A DNA stretch of 64,000 bases from Nocardioides glacieisoli (GCF_004137245.1 NZ_SDWS01000004.1:186001-250000), one strand, 5' to 3'. Counted from the stretch's first letter, positions 9,623 through 22,508 are shown. A program made the numbers and translations. Notes: generated by a model from the letters alone, not told the origin.

Positions 9623-10840
9623 TCAGTCGGCGAATCGCCGGACGACCTCGTCCCAGATGACGTGGGAGAGGGCGGTCTTGCTGCCGTGGGGCACCTCGAC
9701 GGAGGCGCCGTCGGAGCCGAGGACCACTGCCTCGTTGTCGCTGCTCCCGAAGACCGCTCCCCCGCTGACGTCGTTGACGACGAGCAGGTCGCAGCCCTTG
9801 CGGGCCAGCTTGGCGCGACCGAGGTCGAGCACCGAGCCGGTCGCGTCGCCGGTCTCGGCTGCGAAGCCGACGATCACCGCCTCCGCGCGGGCCCGGTCGT
9901 GGGAGATCTCGGCGAGGATGTCGGGGTTCTGCTCGAGCTCGATCGCGGGTGCGGACCCGTCGGCGGCCTTCTTGATCTTCGCGTGGCTGACCGCGGTCGG
10001 CCGGAAGTCGGCCGGCGCAGCCGCCATGACCACGGCGTCGGCGGTCGCAGTCGCGGCGACGACGGCGTCGCGCAGCTGGGCGGTCGTCTCGACGCGTACG
10101 ACGCTGACGCCGGCGGGGTCGGGCAGCGACACGTTGGCACTGATCAGCGTGACGTGCGCTCCCCGCGACGCGGCGGCCCGGGCGAGGGCGTAGCCCTGGA
10201 GGCCGGAGGACCGGTTGCCGAGGAACCGGACCGGGTCGAGGTACTCCCGGGTGCCGCCGGCGGAGACGACCACCGTGCGGCCGGCGAGGTCGAGGGACGC
10301 GTCGGCGCCGCGGTCGAGGACGCCGCGGACCAGCTCGAAGATCTCGGCGGGGTCGGGGAGCCGGCCCTTCCCCGTGTCGGCGCCGGTGAGGCGACCCTCG
10401 GCGGGCTCGATCACGACCGCGCCGCGCTGGCGCAGGGTCGCGACGTTGGCCCGGGTGGCCGGGTGCTCCCACATCTCGGTGTGCATCGCCGGCGCGAAGA
10501 CGACCGGGCAGCGCGCCGTCAGGAGCGTGTTGGTGAGCAGGTCGTCGGCCAGGCCGTGGGCGGCCTTCGCCAGCAGGTCGGCGGTCGCCGGGGCGACCAC
10601 CACGACGTCGGCGTGCTGGCCGATCTGCACGTGCGGCACGGCGTGGACGTCGTGCCACACCTCCGAGGAGACCGGCTTGCCGGACAGGGCCGCCCACGTG
10701 GGGGTGCCGACGAACTCCAGGGCGGAGGCCGTCGGCACCACGGTCACGTCGTGGCCGGACTCGGTGAACCGGCGCAGCAGCTCGCAGGCCTTGTAGGCCG
10801 CGATGCCACCGGAGACACCGAGCACCACACGAGTGGTCAT
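9623..10840 (-). CDS. coaBC: Bifunctional phosphopantothenoylcysteine decarboxylase/synthetase
   Basis: A 405-residue fusion for two steps of coenzyme A synthesis. The N-terminal CoaC flavoprotein half has [16 protein letters not shown], the substrate motif [11 protein letters not shown] and PAMHTEMW (family PxMNxxMW, here with His). The C-terminal CoaB half starts near residue 185 ([24 protein letters not shown]). The lid segment reads [14 protein letters not shown] and so lacks the cysteine seen in the E. coli enzyme; other actinobacterial proteins appear similar. It follows rpoZ by 13 bp. Confidence 0.95.
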   Translation of the reverse strand: MTTRVVLGVSGGIAAYKACELLRRFTESGHDVTVVPTASALEFVGTPTWAALSGKPVSSEVWHDVHAVPHVQIGQHADVVVVAPATADLLAKAAHGLADDLLTNTLLTARCPVVFAPAMHTEMWEHPATRANVATLRQRGAVVIEPAEGRLTGADTGKGRLPDPAEIFELVRGVLDRGADASLDLAGRTVVVSAGGTREYLDPVRFLGNRSSGLQGYALARAAASRGAHVTLISANVSLPDPAGVSVVRVETTAQLRDAVVAATATADAVVMAAAPADFRPTAVSHAKIKKAADGSAPAIELEQNPDILAEISHDRARAEAVIVGFAAETGDATGSVLDLGRAKLARKGCDLLVVNDVSGGAVFGSSDNEAVVLGSDGASVEVPHGSKTALSHVIWDEVVRRFAD

Positions 10841-10853
10841 CGCGAGGCTCGCG

Positions 10854-11165
10854 TCACTCCGTGGCGTCGCCCGCAGCGGCCTCGGCGGCAGCGGCCTCGG
10901 CGGCGGGGTCGATGTCCTCGCAGGTCAGGAGGTCGTCGTTGATCTCGCGGAGCGCGATCGAGAGCGGCTTCTCCTGCACGTGGGTGTCGACGAGCGGGCC
11001 GACGTACTCCAGCAGGCCCTCACCGAGCTGGGAGTAGTAGGCGTTGATCTGGCGAGCACGCTGGGCGCTGTAGAGCACCAGCTTGTACTTGCTGTCGGTC
11101 TTGCTGAGCAGGTCGTCGATCGAGGGGTTGGTGACGCCCTCGGCGGCGATGGTGGGAGAAGCCAC
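10854..11165 (-). CDS. rpoZ: RNA polymerase omega subunit
   Basis: A 103-residue small subunit that helps assemble RNA polymerase. The core [29 protein letters not shown] is typical, followed by an alanine/glutamate-rich tail. GTG at 11165 ([10 protein letters not shown]) is chosen because it gives the usual length and has GCGAGG about 10 nt upstream; further upstream the frame is non-coding shadow of gmk. Twenty-three bp separate it from gmk. Confidence 0.92.
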   Translation of the reverse strand: MASPTIAAEGVTNPSIDDLLSKTDSKYKLVLYSAQRARQINAYYSQLGEGLLEYVGPLVDTHVQEKPLSIALREINDDLLTCEDIDPAAEAAAAEAAAGDATE

Positions 11166-11188
11166 GGTGATGGTGCCTCGCAATGCAG

Positions 11189-11782
11189 CTAGGAGGAATT
11201 GGATCCAACCATCAAGGCTACCAACTGCTCGGCCGCAGCGTGAACTTCGTGGTTGACGATGGTCACGTCGAACTCGCTCTCGGCGGCCAGCTCCGCCCGT
11301 GCGGTCTCCAGCCTGCGCTCGCGCTCGGCCTCGCTCTCGGTGCCGCGGCCGACGAGGCGGCGTACGAGCTCGTCCCACGACGGCGGCTTCAGGAAGACGA
11401 ACAGCGCGTCCGGCATCGTCTCGCGCACCTGGCGCGCACCCTGCAGGTCGATCTCCAGCATCGCCGGGTGGCCCGAGGCCAGCGCGAGGTCGACCGGACC
11501 GCGGGGCGTGCCGTAGCGGGCGGCCTTGTGCACCACCGCCCACTCGAGCAGGTCGCCCTTCTCGATCATCGCGTCGAACTCCTGGTCGGAGACGAACCAG
11601 TAGTGGACGCCGTTCTCCTCGCCCGGTCGCGGCGGGCGGGTGGTCGCCGAGACGGACAGCCAGACCTCGGGGTGCGTACGTCGTACGTCCGCGGCGACGG
11701 TGCCCTTGCCGACCGCGGTCGGGCCGGCGAGCACGATCAGGCGGGAGCGGCGGGTGGGGTTGCTGGTTCCCGACTCGATCAC
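11189..11782 (-). CDS. gmk: Guanylate kinase
   Basis: A 197-residue GMP kinase. P-loop GPTAVGKGT is near residue 20. The GMP-binding region [23 protein letters not shown] near 45-68 and [10 protein letters not shown] near 108 are conserved. The GTG start overlaps the mihF stop as GTGA, indicating translational coupling. Normal length for the family. Confidence 0.96.
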   Translation of the reverse strand: MIESGTSNPTRRSRLIVLAGPTAVGKGTVAADVRRTHPEVWLSVSATTRPPRPGEENGVHYWFVSDQEFDAMIEKGDLLEWAVVHKAARYGTPRGPVDLALASGHPAMLEIDLQGARQVRETMPDALFVFLKPPSWDELVRRLVGRGTESEAERERRLETARAELAAESEFDVTIVNHEVHAAAEQLVALMVGSNSS

Positions 11783-12102
11783 GACGCGTCGGGGCCGAAC
11801 TCGCGCTCGAGCGCGGCGACCTGCTTCACACCCAGGCCGCGGACCCGGCGGCTCTCGGCGATGCCGAGGCGCTGCATGACCTGGCGGGCGCGCACGCGGC
11901 CGAGGCCGGGCACCGACTGGAGCAGCTCGACCACGCGCATCTTGCCGATGACCTCGTTGGTGCGACCCTCCACGAGGACGTCGAGGATCGAGCCCCCGGA
12001 GTTCTTCAGGCGGTTCTTCACCTCGGCACGCTCGCGGCGGGAGGCCGCAGCCTTGTCGAGGGCTGCCTGGCGCTGCTCGGGCGTCAGTGGGGGCAAGGCC
12101 AC
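11779..12102 (-). CDS. mihF: Actinobacterial integration host factor
   Basis: A 107-residue nucleoid protein of the mIHF/sIHF type, unrelated to the enterobacterial IHF dimer. The [19 protein letters not shown] helix and the helix-two-turn-helix [18 protein letters not shown] are clear. It binds and bends DNA and supports chromosome organisation. GTG start with an AGAAGG Shine-Dalgarno that is half of a perfect palindrome (12105-12117). It heads the mihF-gmk-rpoZ-coaBC run. Confidence 0.93.
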   Translation of the reverse strand: MALPPLTPEQRQAALDKAAASRRERAEVKNRLKNSGGSILDVLVEGRTNEVIGKMRVVELLQSVPGLGRVRARQVMQRLGIAESRRVRGLGVKQVAALEREFGPDAS

Positions 12103-12104
12103 GA

Positions 12105-12117
12105 AGAAGGTCCTTCT
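12105..12117 (-). promoter_or_regulatory. Palindrome covering the mihF ribosome-binding site
   Basis: AGAAGG-T-CCTTCT, a perfect 6-bp-arm palindrome, contains the mihF Shine-Dalgarno. It could fold over the ribosome site or be bound by a protein such as mIHF; it could also be chance. Confidence 0.3.
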
Positions 12118-12214
12118 GGTGCGTGAGAACGGGTCCGGTCGGTGCGGGTCAATCTAGTCAGAGGCCGACGCGAGGGGCAATCGGGGCAAGGCCTGTCCAG
12201 CCCTGCCCGTCCGC

Positions 12215-12652
12215 TCAGCGTGACAGTGGCGTCCCGCAGACGTCGAGGGCGTGCTGCTCGACGGCGGCCATCGCGGTGACGGTCTGCTCGGAGCCGACCT
12301 CGCGGGCCGCGGCCTCGATCTCCTGTCGGCCCTCGGCGTCGAGGTCCGCAGGCGGTTCGTCGGAGGTGTACGACGACGCATCCACGCCGTTGTCGGCCAG
12401 GACCTCGTCGAGCCTGCGCAACGGGTCGATGACCGCGTCCCAGTCGTCGGCGATGTCCCGGGGTGCCTGCTCGCGCAGGTCGTCGTACACATCGAGGGCG
12501 TCGAACAGCGCGCCGGTGTCCTCCGACGCAGCGATCTCGGTCAGCTCCTCCTGGTGGTCGGTGACCGTCTCGCAGTACTGCTCCTGTGGGTCTCCCGAGC
12601 AGCCCGTCAGGGCCAGGGTCACCAGGAGCAGCAGGAGGGGGGCACGCGTCAC
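12215..12652 (-). CDS. Small predicted lipoprotein
   Basis: A 145-residue exported protein. The signal sequence VTRAPLLLLLVTLALTGC ends in a lipobox (LTGC), with the lipidated cysteine at about residue 18. The mature part is acidic and helical, with cysteines in EQYCETV and LDVCGTP that may pair. No catalytic motif is seen. Its GTG start overlaps the pyrF stop by 4 bp (GTGA), so it is the last gene of the carA-pyrF operon, a puzzling partner for pyrimidine synthesis. Confidence 0.8.
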   Translation of the reverse strand: MTRAPLLLLLVTLALTGCSGDPQEQYCETVTDHQEELTEIAASEDTGALFDALDVYDDLREQAPRDIADDWDAVIDPLRRLDEVLADNGVDASSYTSDEPPADLDAEGRQEIEAAAREVGSEQTVTAMAAVEQHALDVCGTPLSR

Positions 12653-13473
12653 GCGCCCAACCCTCGCACGGAGTCGTTGCCGCGCAGGGCGGCGTCGCGG
12701 AGCGCCGTCACGTCGGGCCCGGCGGCCAGGACCTCGCGCGAGGAGCTCGGCAGCGCCCATCGGGCGGCGGCGCCGAAGATCCGCCGGAGGTCGTCGGTGG
12801 TGCCACCCTGCGCGCCGTAGCCGGGCACGAGGAACGGGCCGTTGATGTCGAGGTCCTCGTCGGTCGAGCCGATGGTGGCACCGACCACCGCACCGAAGGA
12901 CCCGATCGGGTCGGCGCCGTCGTTGAGCCGGCGCAGGTGGCCGAGCATCGTGCCTGCGACGGTCGCGTCCGAGCTGCGGGCGTGCTGCACCTCGGGGCCC
13001 TCCTTGTTGGAGGTCAGCGCGAGGACGAAGAGGCCGGCGTCGTGGACGCGGCACGCCTCCACCATCGGGTCGAGCGAGCCGAAGCCGAGGTAGGGGCTGG
13101 CGGTGATCGCGTCGACGGCGAGCGGCGAGGTGGGGTCGAGGTACGCATCGGCGTAGGCCTGGCTCGTCGATCCGATGTCGCCACGCTTCACGTCGAGCAG
13201 GACCAGCGCGCCTGCGGCCCGGGACTCCGCGATCACCCGCTCGAGCACGGCGATGCCGCGACTGCCGAAGCGCTCGTAGAAGGCGCTCTGCGGCTTCACG
13301 ACGCCCACCACCGGCGCGACCGCCTCGACGACCGTCAGGGCGAACCTCTCCAGTGACGCGACGTCGTCGGACAGGCCCCACTGCTGGAGCAGCCCGACGT
13401 GCGGGTCGATGCCGACGCAGAAGCGGCCTCGCTCCTCGATGGCGTGGGCGAGACGGGTGCCGAAGGTGGTCAT
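12649..13473 (-). CDS. pyrF: Orotidine 5'-phosphate decarboxylase (type 2)
   Basis: A 274-residue enzyme for the last step of UMP synthesis, of the longer subfamily 2 found in actinobacteria. The catalytic motif LLDVKRGDIGSTSQAYA supplies the Asp-Lys-Asp network near residue 95. ATG at 13473 has a strong CAGGAGG Shine-Dalgarno 5 nt upstream; the longer open frame is not the gene. Its start overlaps the stop of the upstream pyrD-like gene, and its stop overlaps the lipoprotein start. Confidence 0.95.
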   Translation of the reverse strand: MTTFGTRLAHAIEERGRFCVGIDPHVGLLQQWGLSDDVASLERFALTVVEAVAPVVGVVKPQSAFYERFGSRGIAVLERVIAESRAAGALVLLDVKRGDIGSTSQAYADAYLDPTSPLAVDAITASPYLGFGSLDPMVEACRVHDAGLFVLALTSNKEGPEVQHARSSDATVAGTMLGHLRRLNDGADPIGSFGAVVGATIGSTDEDLDINGPFLVPGYGAQGGTTDDLRRIFGAAARWALPSSSREVLAAGPDVTALRDAALRGNDSVRGLGA

Positions 13474-14318
13474 CGGTCCTCCTGGGTCGATACGTGTCGG
13501 GGCGTGGCGAAGTGGGCCCGGAGCCGGGCAACGGTCGTGGGGTCGTGGAGCAGTGCGGTGCCGACCTGGACGCTGGTCGCGCCTGCGTCGAGGTACGCAT
13601 TGGCCGAGCGGACGTCGTGCACGCCTCCGCAGCCGATGACGGGGAGCTCGGGCAGCGCGCGGTGCACCTCGGTGACGCAGCGCAACGCGACCGGCGCGAC
13701 CGCGGGACCGCTCAGGCCGCCGGAGCGTCCGTCGGTGAAGGCCGCCGGCACGGCGTTGCCGACGACGACCGCGGTGGCACCGGCCTCGTGGCACGAGCGG
13801 GCGCCCTCGACGATGCGGGACACGTCGGGCCGCAGCTTGGCCAGCACCGGCCGGTCCACGGGGAACTCACGGCGCACGGCCGCGATGACGCTGGCGGAGT
13901 GGTAGGGCTCGCGGACCTCGAACAGGCCGACCCCCACCTCGTCGGGCGCACCGACATTGACCTCCAGCCCCGCGACCCCCGGCGCGCGGCTGAGCCGCCG
14001 CGCCAGGTCGGCGTACTCCCCCATCGTCGCGCCGGCGATCGACACGATGACGCGGGCGCCGGCACGCACCAGCCACGGCAGCTCGGTGGCGAGGAAGTGC
14101 TCGAGGCCGGGGTTGGGCAGGCCGACGGCGTTGACCAGACCGCCGGGGACCTCCTCGATGCGTGGCCCGGGTCCGCCGGCACGGGCGTCGAGGGTGATCG
14201 AGCGGGTGACGAGGTCGAGGCCGTCGAGGCCGTCGGGTCCGCAGTACGCCGCCAGCTCGCGGCCGGTGCCCCCGCACCCGGCGGCGACCATGACGGGCCC
14301 GAGGTCGAAGGCGCTCAC
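13470..14318 (-). CDS. Class 1B dihydroorotate dehydrogenase-like protein lacking the catalytic Cys
   Basis: A 282-residue FMN barrel of the PyrDB type: it opens with GPVMVAAGCGGTGRE and contains NAVGLPNPGLEHF, AKLRPDV (Lys161) and CGGVHDVRSANAYLDAGA. In class 1 enzymes the catalytic base is the Cys of NxSCPN; here the loop reads EVNVGAPDEVG, with Ala124 at that position. With pyrK upstream (GTGA overlap) it would form the usual PyrDB-PyrK pair, yet a complete class 2 pyrD lies just beyond. It may be inactive on dihydroorotate, use another base, or act on another substrate. Confidence 0.8.
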   Translation of the reverse strand: MSAFDLGPVMVAAGCGGTGRELAAYCGPDGLDGLDLVTRSITLDARAGGPGPRIEEVPGGLVNAVGLPNPGLEHFLATELPWLVRAGARVIVSIAGATMGEYADLARRLSRAPGVAGLEVNVGAPDEVGVGLFEVREPYHSASVIAAVRREFPVDRPVLAKLRPDVSRIVEGARSCHEAGATAVVVGNAVPAAFTDGRSGGLSGPAVAPVALRCVTEVHRALPELPVIGCGGVHDVRSANAYLDAGATSVQVGTALLHDPTTVARLRAHFATPRHVSTQEDR

Positions 14319-15124
14319 ACGGCACCCCAGCGCACGCGGTCGCCGCGGACGACGGGGCCGTCGGCGCAGGCGCGGACCACGCGGTCCACGCCGTCCTCCC
14401 CCACCACCGGGAGCGGGCAGCCGTGGCAGAGGCCGGTGCCGCACGGCGTGGGCACCTCCACCGCGACCTGGCTCCACGCGCCCGCCCGCTCGGCGGCGCC
14501 CGCCGCGGCACGCAGGACGGCCGTGGGGCCGGCGGCGTAGACAACGTCGGCGTCGCTGCGCCGGAGCAGGTCGTCGACGTGGTCGGCGACGGTGCCGCGC
14601 TGGCCGACGGAGCCGTCAGCAGTGATCACCGTGACGGAGCGCGCCGACCGCCGGGCCTCGAGGGCGGCGAGCAGTCGCGCCTCGTCGGGAGCGGAGACGA
14701 CGAGCGAGACACCGCAGCCGCGCTCGCGCAGTCGCTCGGCCAGCGGGAAGAGGGGTGCGGCGGCGTACCCCTCGCCGACGAGCAGGCAGGACACGGCGTC
14801 CTTCGGCAGCGCGAAGGGGCGGCCGAGCGGCCCGGTCAGGGCGAGGCGGGTGCCGACCGGCTGGGCGGCCAGCCAGGCCGTCCCGGCACCGCGGCTCTCG
14901 ACCACCACGTCGAGGGTCGGGCCGAAGGAGCTGGACGCGCGCACCCGGTGCACCCACAGCGCGCGGCGCGCGACGTGGCCCTCGACGGTGACCGCGACAA
15001 AGTTGCCCGCACGGAACCGCTCCGGCACGCCCGGCGCGGTGAGGGTGAGGTGGCGGTAGCCGCCGATCCGCTTGGTGGCGACCACCTCGGCCTCGACGTG
15101 CACGGGCCCCTGCACCTCAGCCAT
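14315..15124 (-). CDS. pyrK: PyrK-like dihydroorotate dehydrogenase electron-transfer subunit
   Basis: A 269-residue ferredoxin-reductase-type protein with FAD/NAD and iron-sulfur regions. The C-terminal cysteines fit the PyrK [2Fe-2S] spacing C-x4-C-x2-C-x16-C (CGTGLCHGC ... VRAC). The flavin site RRALWVHR departs from the usual RPxS motif. In known systems PyrK passes electrons from PyrDB to NAD+. ATG at 15124 overlaps the pyrD stop by 1 bp (TGATG), better than an upstream GTG adding 12 residues. Presumed partner is the adjacent PyrDB-like protein. Confidence 0.85.
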   Translation of the reverse strand: MAEVQGPVHVEAEVVATKRIGGYRHLTLTAPGVPERFRAGNFVAVTVEGHVARRALWVHRVRASSSFGPTLDVVVESRGAGTAWLAAQPVGTRLALTGPLGRPFALPKDAVSCLLVGEGYAAAPLFPLAERLRERGCGVSLVVSAPDEARLLAALEARRSARSVTVITADGSVGQRGTVADHVDDLLRRSDADVVYAAGPTAVLRAAAGAAERAGAWSQVAVEVPTPCGTGLCHGCPLPVVGEDGVDRVVRACADGPVVRGDRVRWGAV

Positions 15125-16196
15125 CAGTCGGCCAGACCCCGCACGATCCGCTGCGGCCACAGCGGGCCCTCGTAGACGAACGCCGTGTAGCCCTGGAGCA
15201 GGTCCGCACCCGCCGCGAGCCGCCGGCGGGCGTCGTCGACGGTCGAGATGCCGCCGACCCCGACCAGGGTGAGGTCGGGACCGACGCGACCCCGCAGGAG
15301 TCGTACGACGTCCTCCGAGCGCTGCGTCAGCGGCTGCCCGCTGAGCCCTCCCGCACCGATCTCGTCGACCGCAGCGGCCGGGCTGGCCAGCCCCTCGCGA
15401 CTGATCGTGGTGTTGGTGGCGATGATCCCGTCGAGGCCGGACGCCAGGGCCAGGTCGGCCACGGCGAGCACGTCATCGTCGCTGAGGTCGGGCGCGATCT
15501 TCACCAGCAGCGGCACCCGGCGGTCGGGGGTCGCCTCGTCGGCACGACGGCGTACGGCAGCCAGCAGGGGCTCGAGCTTCTCGACGGCCTGGAGGTCACG
15601 CAGCCCGGGCGTGTTGGGCGAGGAGACGTTGACGACGAGGTAGTCGGCGTAGCGGGCGAGCAGCCCGGTCGACTTCTCGTAGTCGCGGACAGCCTCCTCC
15701 TCGGGCACGACCTTGGTCTTGCCGATGTTGACACCGAGGATTGGAACGGTCCCGCCGAGGGACGAGGCGGGGCCTGTCCGTCGAACACCTTCGGATGTGG
15801 CGTGGCCTCGTCTCCATTTCTCTAAACGTCTTCCGACGACCTCGGCGCCGTCGTTGTTGAAGCCCATCCGGTTCACGATCGCGCGGTCGGCCTTGAGCCG
15901 GAACAACCGCGGCTGCGGGTTGCCCGGCTGCGGCTCCCCCGTCACGGTCCCGATCTCGACGTGGCCGAAGCCGAGGGCGGCGAGGCCGTCGATGCCGACG
16001 GCGTTCTTGTCGAAGCCGGCCGCGAGGCCGAGCGGGTGCGGGAACGTCAGGCCGAGCGCCTGCACGGGGGCGGACGACACCCGCACCGCGCGGCCGGTCA
16101 CCGGCGTCGCCACCCGGATCGCGCGGAACGCGGCGTGGTGGATCCGCTCGGCGTCGACCCGGGTCAACGCCCGGTCGAAGAGGAGGTCGTAGGGCC

Positions 16197-16200
<4 letters not shown>
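15124..16200 (-). CDS. pyrD: Dihydroorotate dehydrogenase (quinone), class 2
   Basis: A 358-residue membrane-associated enzyme that oxidises dihydroorotate and reduces quinone. The amphipathic N terminus ([21 protein letters not shown]), [18 protein letters not shown], and the class 2 catalytic loop [10 protein letters not shown] (Ser194) are all intact. An unusual insert of about 20 residues (127-150, [11 protein letters not shown]...) precedes the [10 protein letters not shown] strand; its DNA holds an inverted repeat (15761-15812). GTG start overlaps the carB stop. Being intact, this is the likelier working pathway enzyme of the two. Confidence 0.95.
15761..15812. repeat. Inverted repeat inside the extra segment of pyrD
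   Basis: GACGAGGC (15761-15768) and GCCTCGTC (15805-15812) flank about 36 bp inside pyrD. They coincide with an in-frame insert relative to the family. The nearby stretch ATTTCTCTAAACG is AT-richer than the gene. It looks like a small palindromic insertion that preserved the reading frame. Confidence 0.5.
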
Positions 16201-19519
<3,319 letters not shown>

Positions 19520-19520
<1 letters not shown>

Positions 19521-20671
19521 CAGAGGGTGCCTCCCATCAGGTCGGAGAAGCGGTCGAAGAGGTACGCCGCATCGTGCGGGCCGGCCGCGGCCTCCGGGTG
19601 GTACTGCACGGAGAACGACGTGAGGCGCCCGTCGGCGTCATGGAGCTCGAGGCCCTCGACCACGTCGTCGTTCAGGCAGACGTGGCTGACGGTGACCTCG
19701 CCGAACTCGGTGGTCGTCGACCCCTCGAGCGGGGCGTCGACGGCGAAGCCGTGGTTGTGGGCGGTGACCTCGACCTTGCCGGTGGTGCGGTCCATCACGG
19801 GCTGGTTGATGCCGCGGTGGCCGTACTTCAGCTTGTAGGTGCCGAAGCCGAGCGCGCGACCGAAGAGCTGGTTGCCGAAGCAGATCCCGAAGTAGGGGAT
19901 CCCGGCGCGCAGGGCGCCCTGGAGCAGCTCGACCTGGGCGGTGGTGGCGGCCGGGTCACCGGGTCCGTTGGAGAAGAAGAGGCCGTCGGGGCTGACTGCC
20001 TGGACGTCGTCGAGCGAGGCGGTCGCCGGGAGCACGTGCACCTCGATGCCGCGCTCGCTCATCATCCGCGGGGTGTTGGCCTTGATGCCGAGGTCGATCG
20101 CCGCGACGGTGAAGCGCTTGTCGCCGACAGCCGGGACGACGTAGGCCTCCTGCGTGCTGACGGCCTCGCTGAGGTTGGCACCCGACATCTCACCGGACTC
20201 CAGCACCCGCTGCAGCAGCCGGGTGGGGTCGCTCTCGGTGGTGGAGATCCCGACGCGCATCGCGCCGCGCTCGCGCAGGTGGCGGGTCAGCGCGCGGGTG
20301 TCGACGCCGCTGATGCCGACGACGCCCTGGTCGCGCAGCTCGTCGCCGAGCCCGCGGACGCTGCGCCAGTTGCTGGGCACCCGGGCGGGGTCGCGGACGA
20401 CGTAGCCGGCCACCCAGATGCGCGAGGACTCCGGGTCCTCGTCGTTCATGCCGGTGTTGCCGACGTGCGGGGCCGTCATCACGACGACCTGGCGGTGATA
20501 GCTGGGGTCCGTCAGCGTCTCCTGGTAGCCGGACATGCCGGTCGAGAAGACTGCTTCGCCGAAGGTCTCGCCCTCGGCACCGAAGGACTCACCGCGGAAG
20601 GTGCGACCGTCCTCGAGGACCATGATCGCTGCGGTCTGATTCCTGGGGTGATTCCTGGCAGGCAGAGCCAT
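19520..20671 (-). CDS. carA: Carbamoyl-phosphate synthase small subunit
   Basis: A 383-residue glutamine amidotransferase subunit feeding ammonia to CarB. The catalytic cysteine is in [12 protein letters not shown] and the His-Glu pair in QYHPEAAAG near the C terminus; SNGPGDP is also present. ATG at 20671 has the AGGAGG Shine-Dalgarno 8 nt upstream, inside the leader whose PyrR-binding sequence ends at that Shine-Dalgarno. First gene of carA-carB-pyrD-pyrK-pyrDB-pyrF-lipoprotein, all joined by overlaps of 1-4 bp. Confidence 0.96.
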
Positions 20672-20676
20672 GCCGT

Positions 20677-20717
20677 ACCTCCTTCTCCGCCTCACGGGAC
20701 GGATCGTTAAAGGATGT
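20677..20717 (-). promoter_or_regulatory. PyrR-binding mRNA leader of carA
   Basis: Read on the minus strand the leader contains CCTTTAACGATCC, then GTCCCGTGAGGCGGAGAAGG, then AGGT. This matches the classic PyrR-binding anti-antiterminator loop (TTTAA...TCCnGnGAGGCTGAGAAGG). It runs directly into the carA Shine-Dalgarno, which fits UMP-dependent PyrR repression of translation as shown in mycobacteria. A TAGGGT -10 lies at 20732-20737, so the transcript should begin just before the element. Confidence 0.85.
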
Positions 20718-20777
20718 TCGAGCCGCCGCCGACCCTACCAGCGGCGAGGCCCGGATCGGCATCGCGTCCACGGCCTG

Positions 20778-22400
20778 TCACCACGGCGCGAGTGCCAGCT
20801 CCGGCCCCTCCCAGCGGCGCCGCAGCCACCGGTCGTGGGAGGCCAGGACGATGCCGCCGGGGGCCGTCGCGAGCGCCTCCTCGAGCTCGCCGGCGAGGGC
20901 GAGCGAGACGTGGTTGGTGGGCTCGTCGAGGAGCAGCAGGTCGGGAGCGGCAGCGATCGCGACGGCCAGGCCGAGCCGCCGCCGCTGGCCGACCGACAGG
21001 CTGCCGACCGGGGTGCGGTGGTCGCGCGGGTGCAGCAGGCCCAGCTCTCGGAGCGCAGGCGGGGCCGCGAGGTCGCGCACGGCAGCGTCGTACGTCGCCA
21101 GCGCGGAGCGCGACGGATCGGTGACCCGCGGGTCCTGGGTGAGCTCGCGGACGGTGCGCGCCGACACGTCGACCGAGCCGCTGGTCGCCTCGAGACGACC
21201 GGAGAGCACCCCGAGCAGCGTCGACTTGCCGGACCCGTTGGGGCCGGTGAGCAGCACGTGCTCCCCCGCAGCGACGTCGAGGCGCGGGACGCGCACCCGA
21301 CCCTCGACCTCGACGTCGCGCAGCTGCGCGAGCCGCCCGGACGTCACCGTCGTGAGGTCGCCGCGGAACCGCAGGGGCACCGGCGGCTTGCGCACCTGCT
21401 CGCGCTCCGCGAGGTCGAGCCGCCGCTGCGCGTCCTTCTTGCGGCGCGCGAGCGTCTGGTCGACCCGGCCGCCCTTGAAGGAGTAGATGTACTTGTCGCC
21501 GTCGGTCGGGCCGCGGTCATGGGCGATCGCGCCGGTGCCGATCCGGGTGGCGTCGCGCAGCCGGGCGAGCTCCTCCTGCTGGAGGACGTACGTCTCCTCC
21601 CAGCGACGGCGGGCGTCCGCCCGCGCCGCCTCGTACGCCGTCCAGCCGCCGCCGAACCGCCGCCCGCCGCTCCCGTCGGTGCCGAGCTCGCCGGCGTCGA
21701 GGTCGACCAGGTCGGTGCACACGTCGTCGAGCAGCACCCGGTCGTGGCTGGCCAGCACGACGACGCCCGGCAGGTCGCGGAGGAAGCCGGAGAGCACCTC
21801 GATCGCGTCGTCGTCGAGGTGGTTGGTCGGCTCGTCGAGCAGGAGGCACGCGGGCCGCGTGGTCATGATCGTCGCGAGCGCGAGCCTCGTGCGCTGGCCG
21901 CCGGAGAGCGTGCCGACGCGGCGCTGCGGGTCGATCCCGTCGAGCCCGAGGCGCGCCGCTGCCACGGTCGCGCGCCGGTCGGCGTCCCAGGCGTCGTGGG
22001 CGAGCGCGGTCTCCAGTGCGAGCTCGTAGGCCGCATCCCCCTCTGCCGTGCCGAGTGAGCCGGCCAGTCGCTCGACGTCGACGACGGCGGTCCGGAGCGG
22101 GGCCAGCGTCATGGCGAGCACCTCGGCGACCGTGGCCCGGTCGCGGAACGGCGGCTCCTGCCCGAGGAGCACGAGGTCGTCGGGCGCCTCGATGCACCCG
22201 GACACCCGGGCGCGCGACGGGAGCCGTCCGGCGACGGCGCGCAGCAGCGTGGACTTGCCGACGCCGTTCTCCCCGACGAGGCCGATGCGTCGGCCGGGCT
22301 GGGCGAGCAGGTCGATGCCGGACAGGACGGTGCGGTCGGGGAAGGAGACCGAGAGGCCGGTGACGACGAGCGGGGCGAGCGCGGTGGAAGAGGCAGGCAT
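20778..22400 (-). CDS. ABC-F family ATPase, antibiotic-resistance type
   Basis: A 540-residue soluble protein with two ABC domains and no membrane segments. First domain: GENGVGKST (near 43), LSGGQRTRLAL, LLLDEPTNHLDD; linker near 260-320; second domain: GPNGSGKST, LSVGQRRRLGL, LLLDEPTNHVS. The domain layout and the LSVGQ signature resemble actinomycete ribosome-protection ABC-F proteins that dislodge macrolides, lincosamides or streptogramins, rather than the EttA group. Substrate class is inferred. A tiny ORF and a stem-loop in the leader suggest drug-induced attenuation. Confidence 0.85.
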   Translation of the reverse strand: MPASSTALAPLVVTGLSVSFPDRTVLSGIDLLAQPGRRIGLVGENGVGKSTLLRAVAGRLPSRARVSGCIEAPDDLVLLGQEPPFRDRATVAEVLAMTLAPLRTAVVDVERLAGSLGTAEGDAAYELALETALAHDAWDADRRATVAAARLGLDGIDPQRRVGTLSGGQRTRLALATIMTTRPACLLLDEPTNHLDDDAIEVLSGFLRDLPGVVVLASHDRVLLDDVCTDLVDLDAGELGTDGSGGRRFGGGWTAYEAARADARRRWEETYVLQQEELARLRDATRIGTGAIAHDRGPTDGDKYIYSFKGGRVDQTLARRKKDAQRRLDLAEREQVRKPPVPLRFRGDLTTVTSGRLAQLRDVEVEGRVRVPRLDVAAGEHVLLTGPNGSGKSTLLGVLSGRLEATSGSVDVSARTVRELTQDPRVTDPSRSALATYDAAVRDLAAPPALRELGLLHPRDHRTPVGSLSVGQRRRLGLAVAIAAAPDLLLLDEPTNHVSLALAGELEEALATAPGGIVLASHDRWLRRRWEGPELALAPW

Positions 22401-22429
22401 GCGTGGTCCTCTAGGAGCAACAGGTGAGG

Positions 22430-22478
22430 GACTCGCCGGGCCAGAGGGCGCACGGGTGCGCTGCCGCGGACGCGAGTC
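22430..22478 (-). promoter_or_regulatory. Stem-loop in ABC-F leader
   Basis: GACTCGC (22430-22436) pairs with GCGAGTC (22472-22478) and encloses a second perfect hairpin GCGCAC-GG-GTGCGC (22448-22461). It lies between the leader mini-ORF and the ABC-F start, where an attenuator would be expected. Confidence 0.5.
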
Positions 22479-22481
22479 GGG

Positions 22482-22499
22482 TCAGTCCTGGATCCACAT
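22482..22499 (-). CDS. Candidate leader peptide MWIQD
   Basis: A six-codon ORF (ATG TGG ATC CAG GAC TGA) at the very 5' end of the ABC-F leader. The predicted -10 TAGGCT (22509-22514) ends 9 nt before its ATG, so it would be translated almost leaderless. A ribosome stalled on it by a drug could change folding of the hairpin at 22430-22478. Coding is inferred from position only. Confidence 0.4.
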   Translation of the reverse strand: MWIQD

Positions 22500-22508
22500 G
22501 ATGACCAA

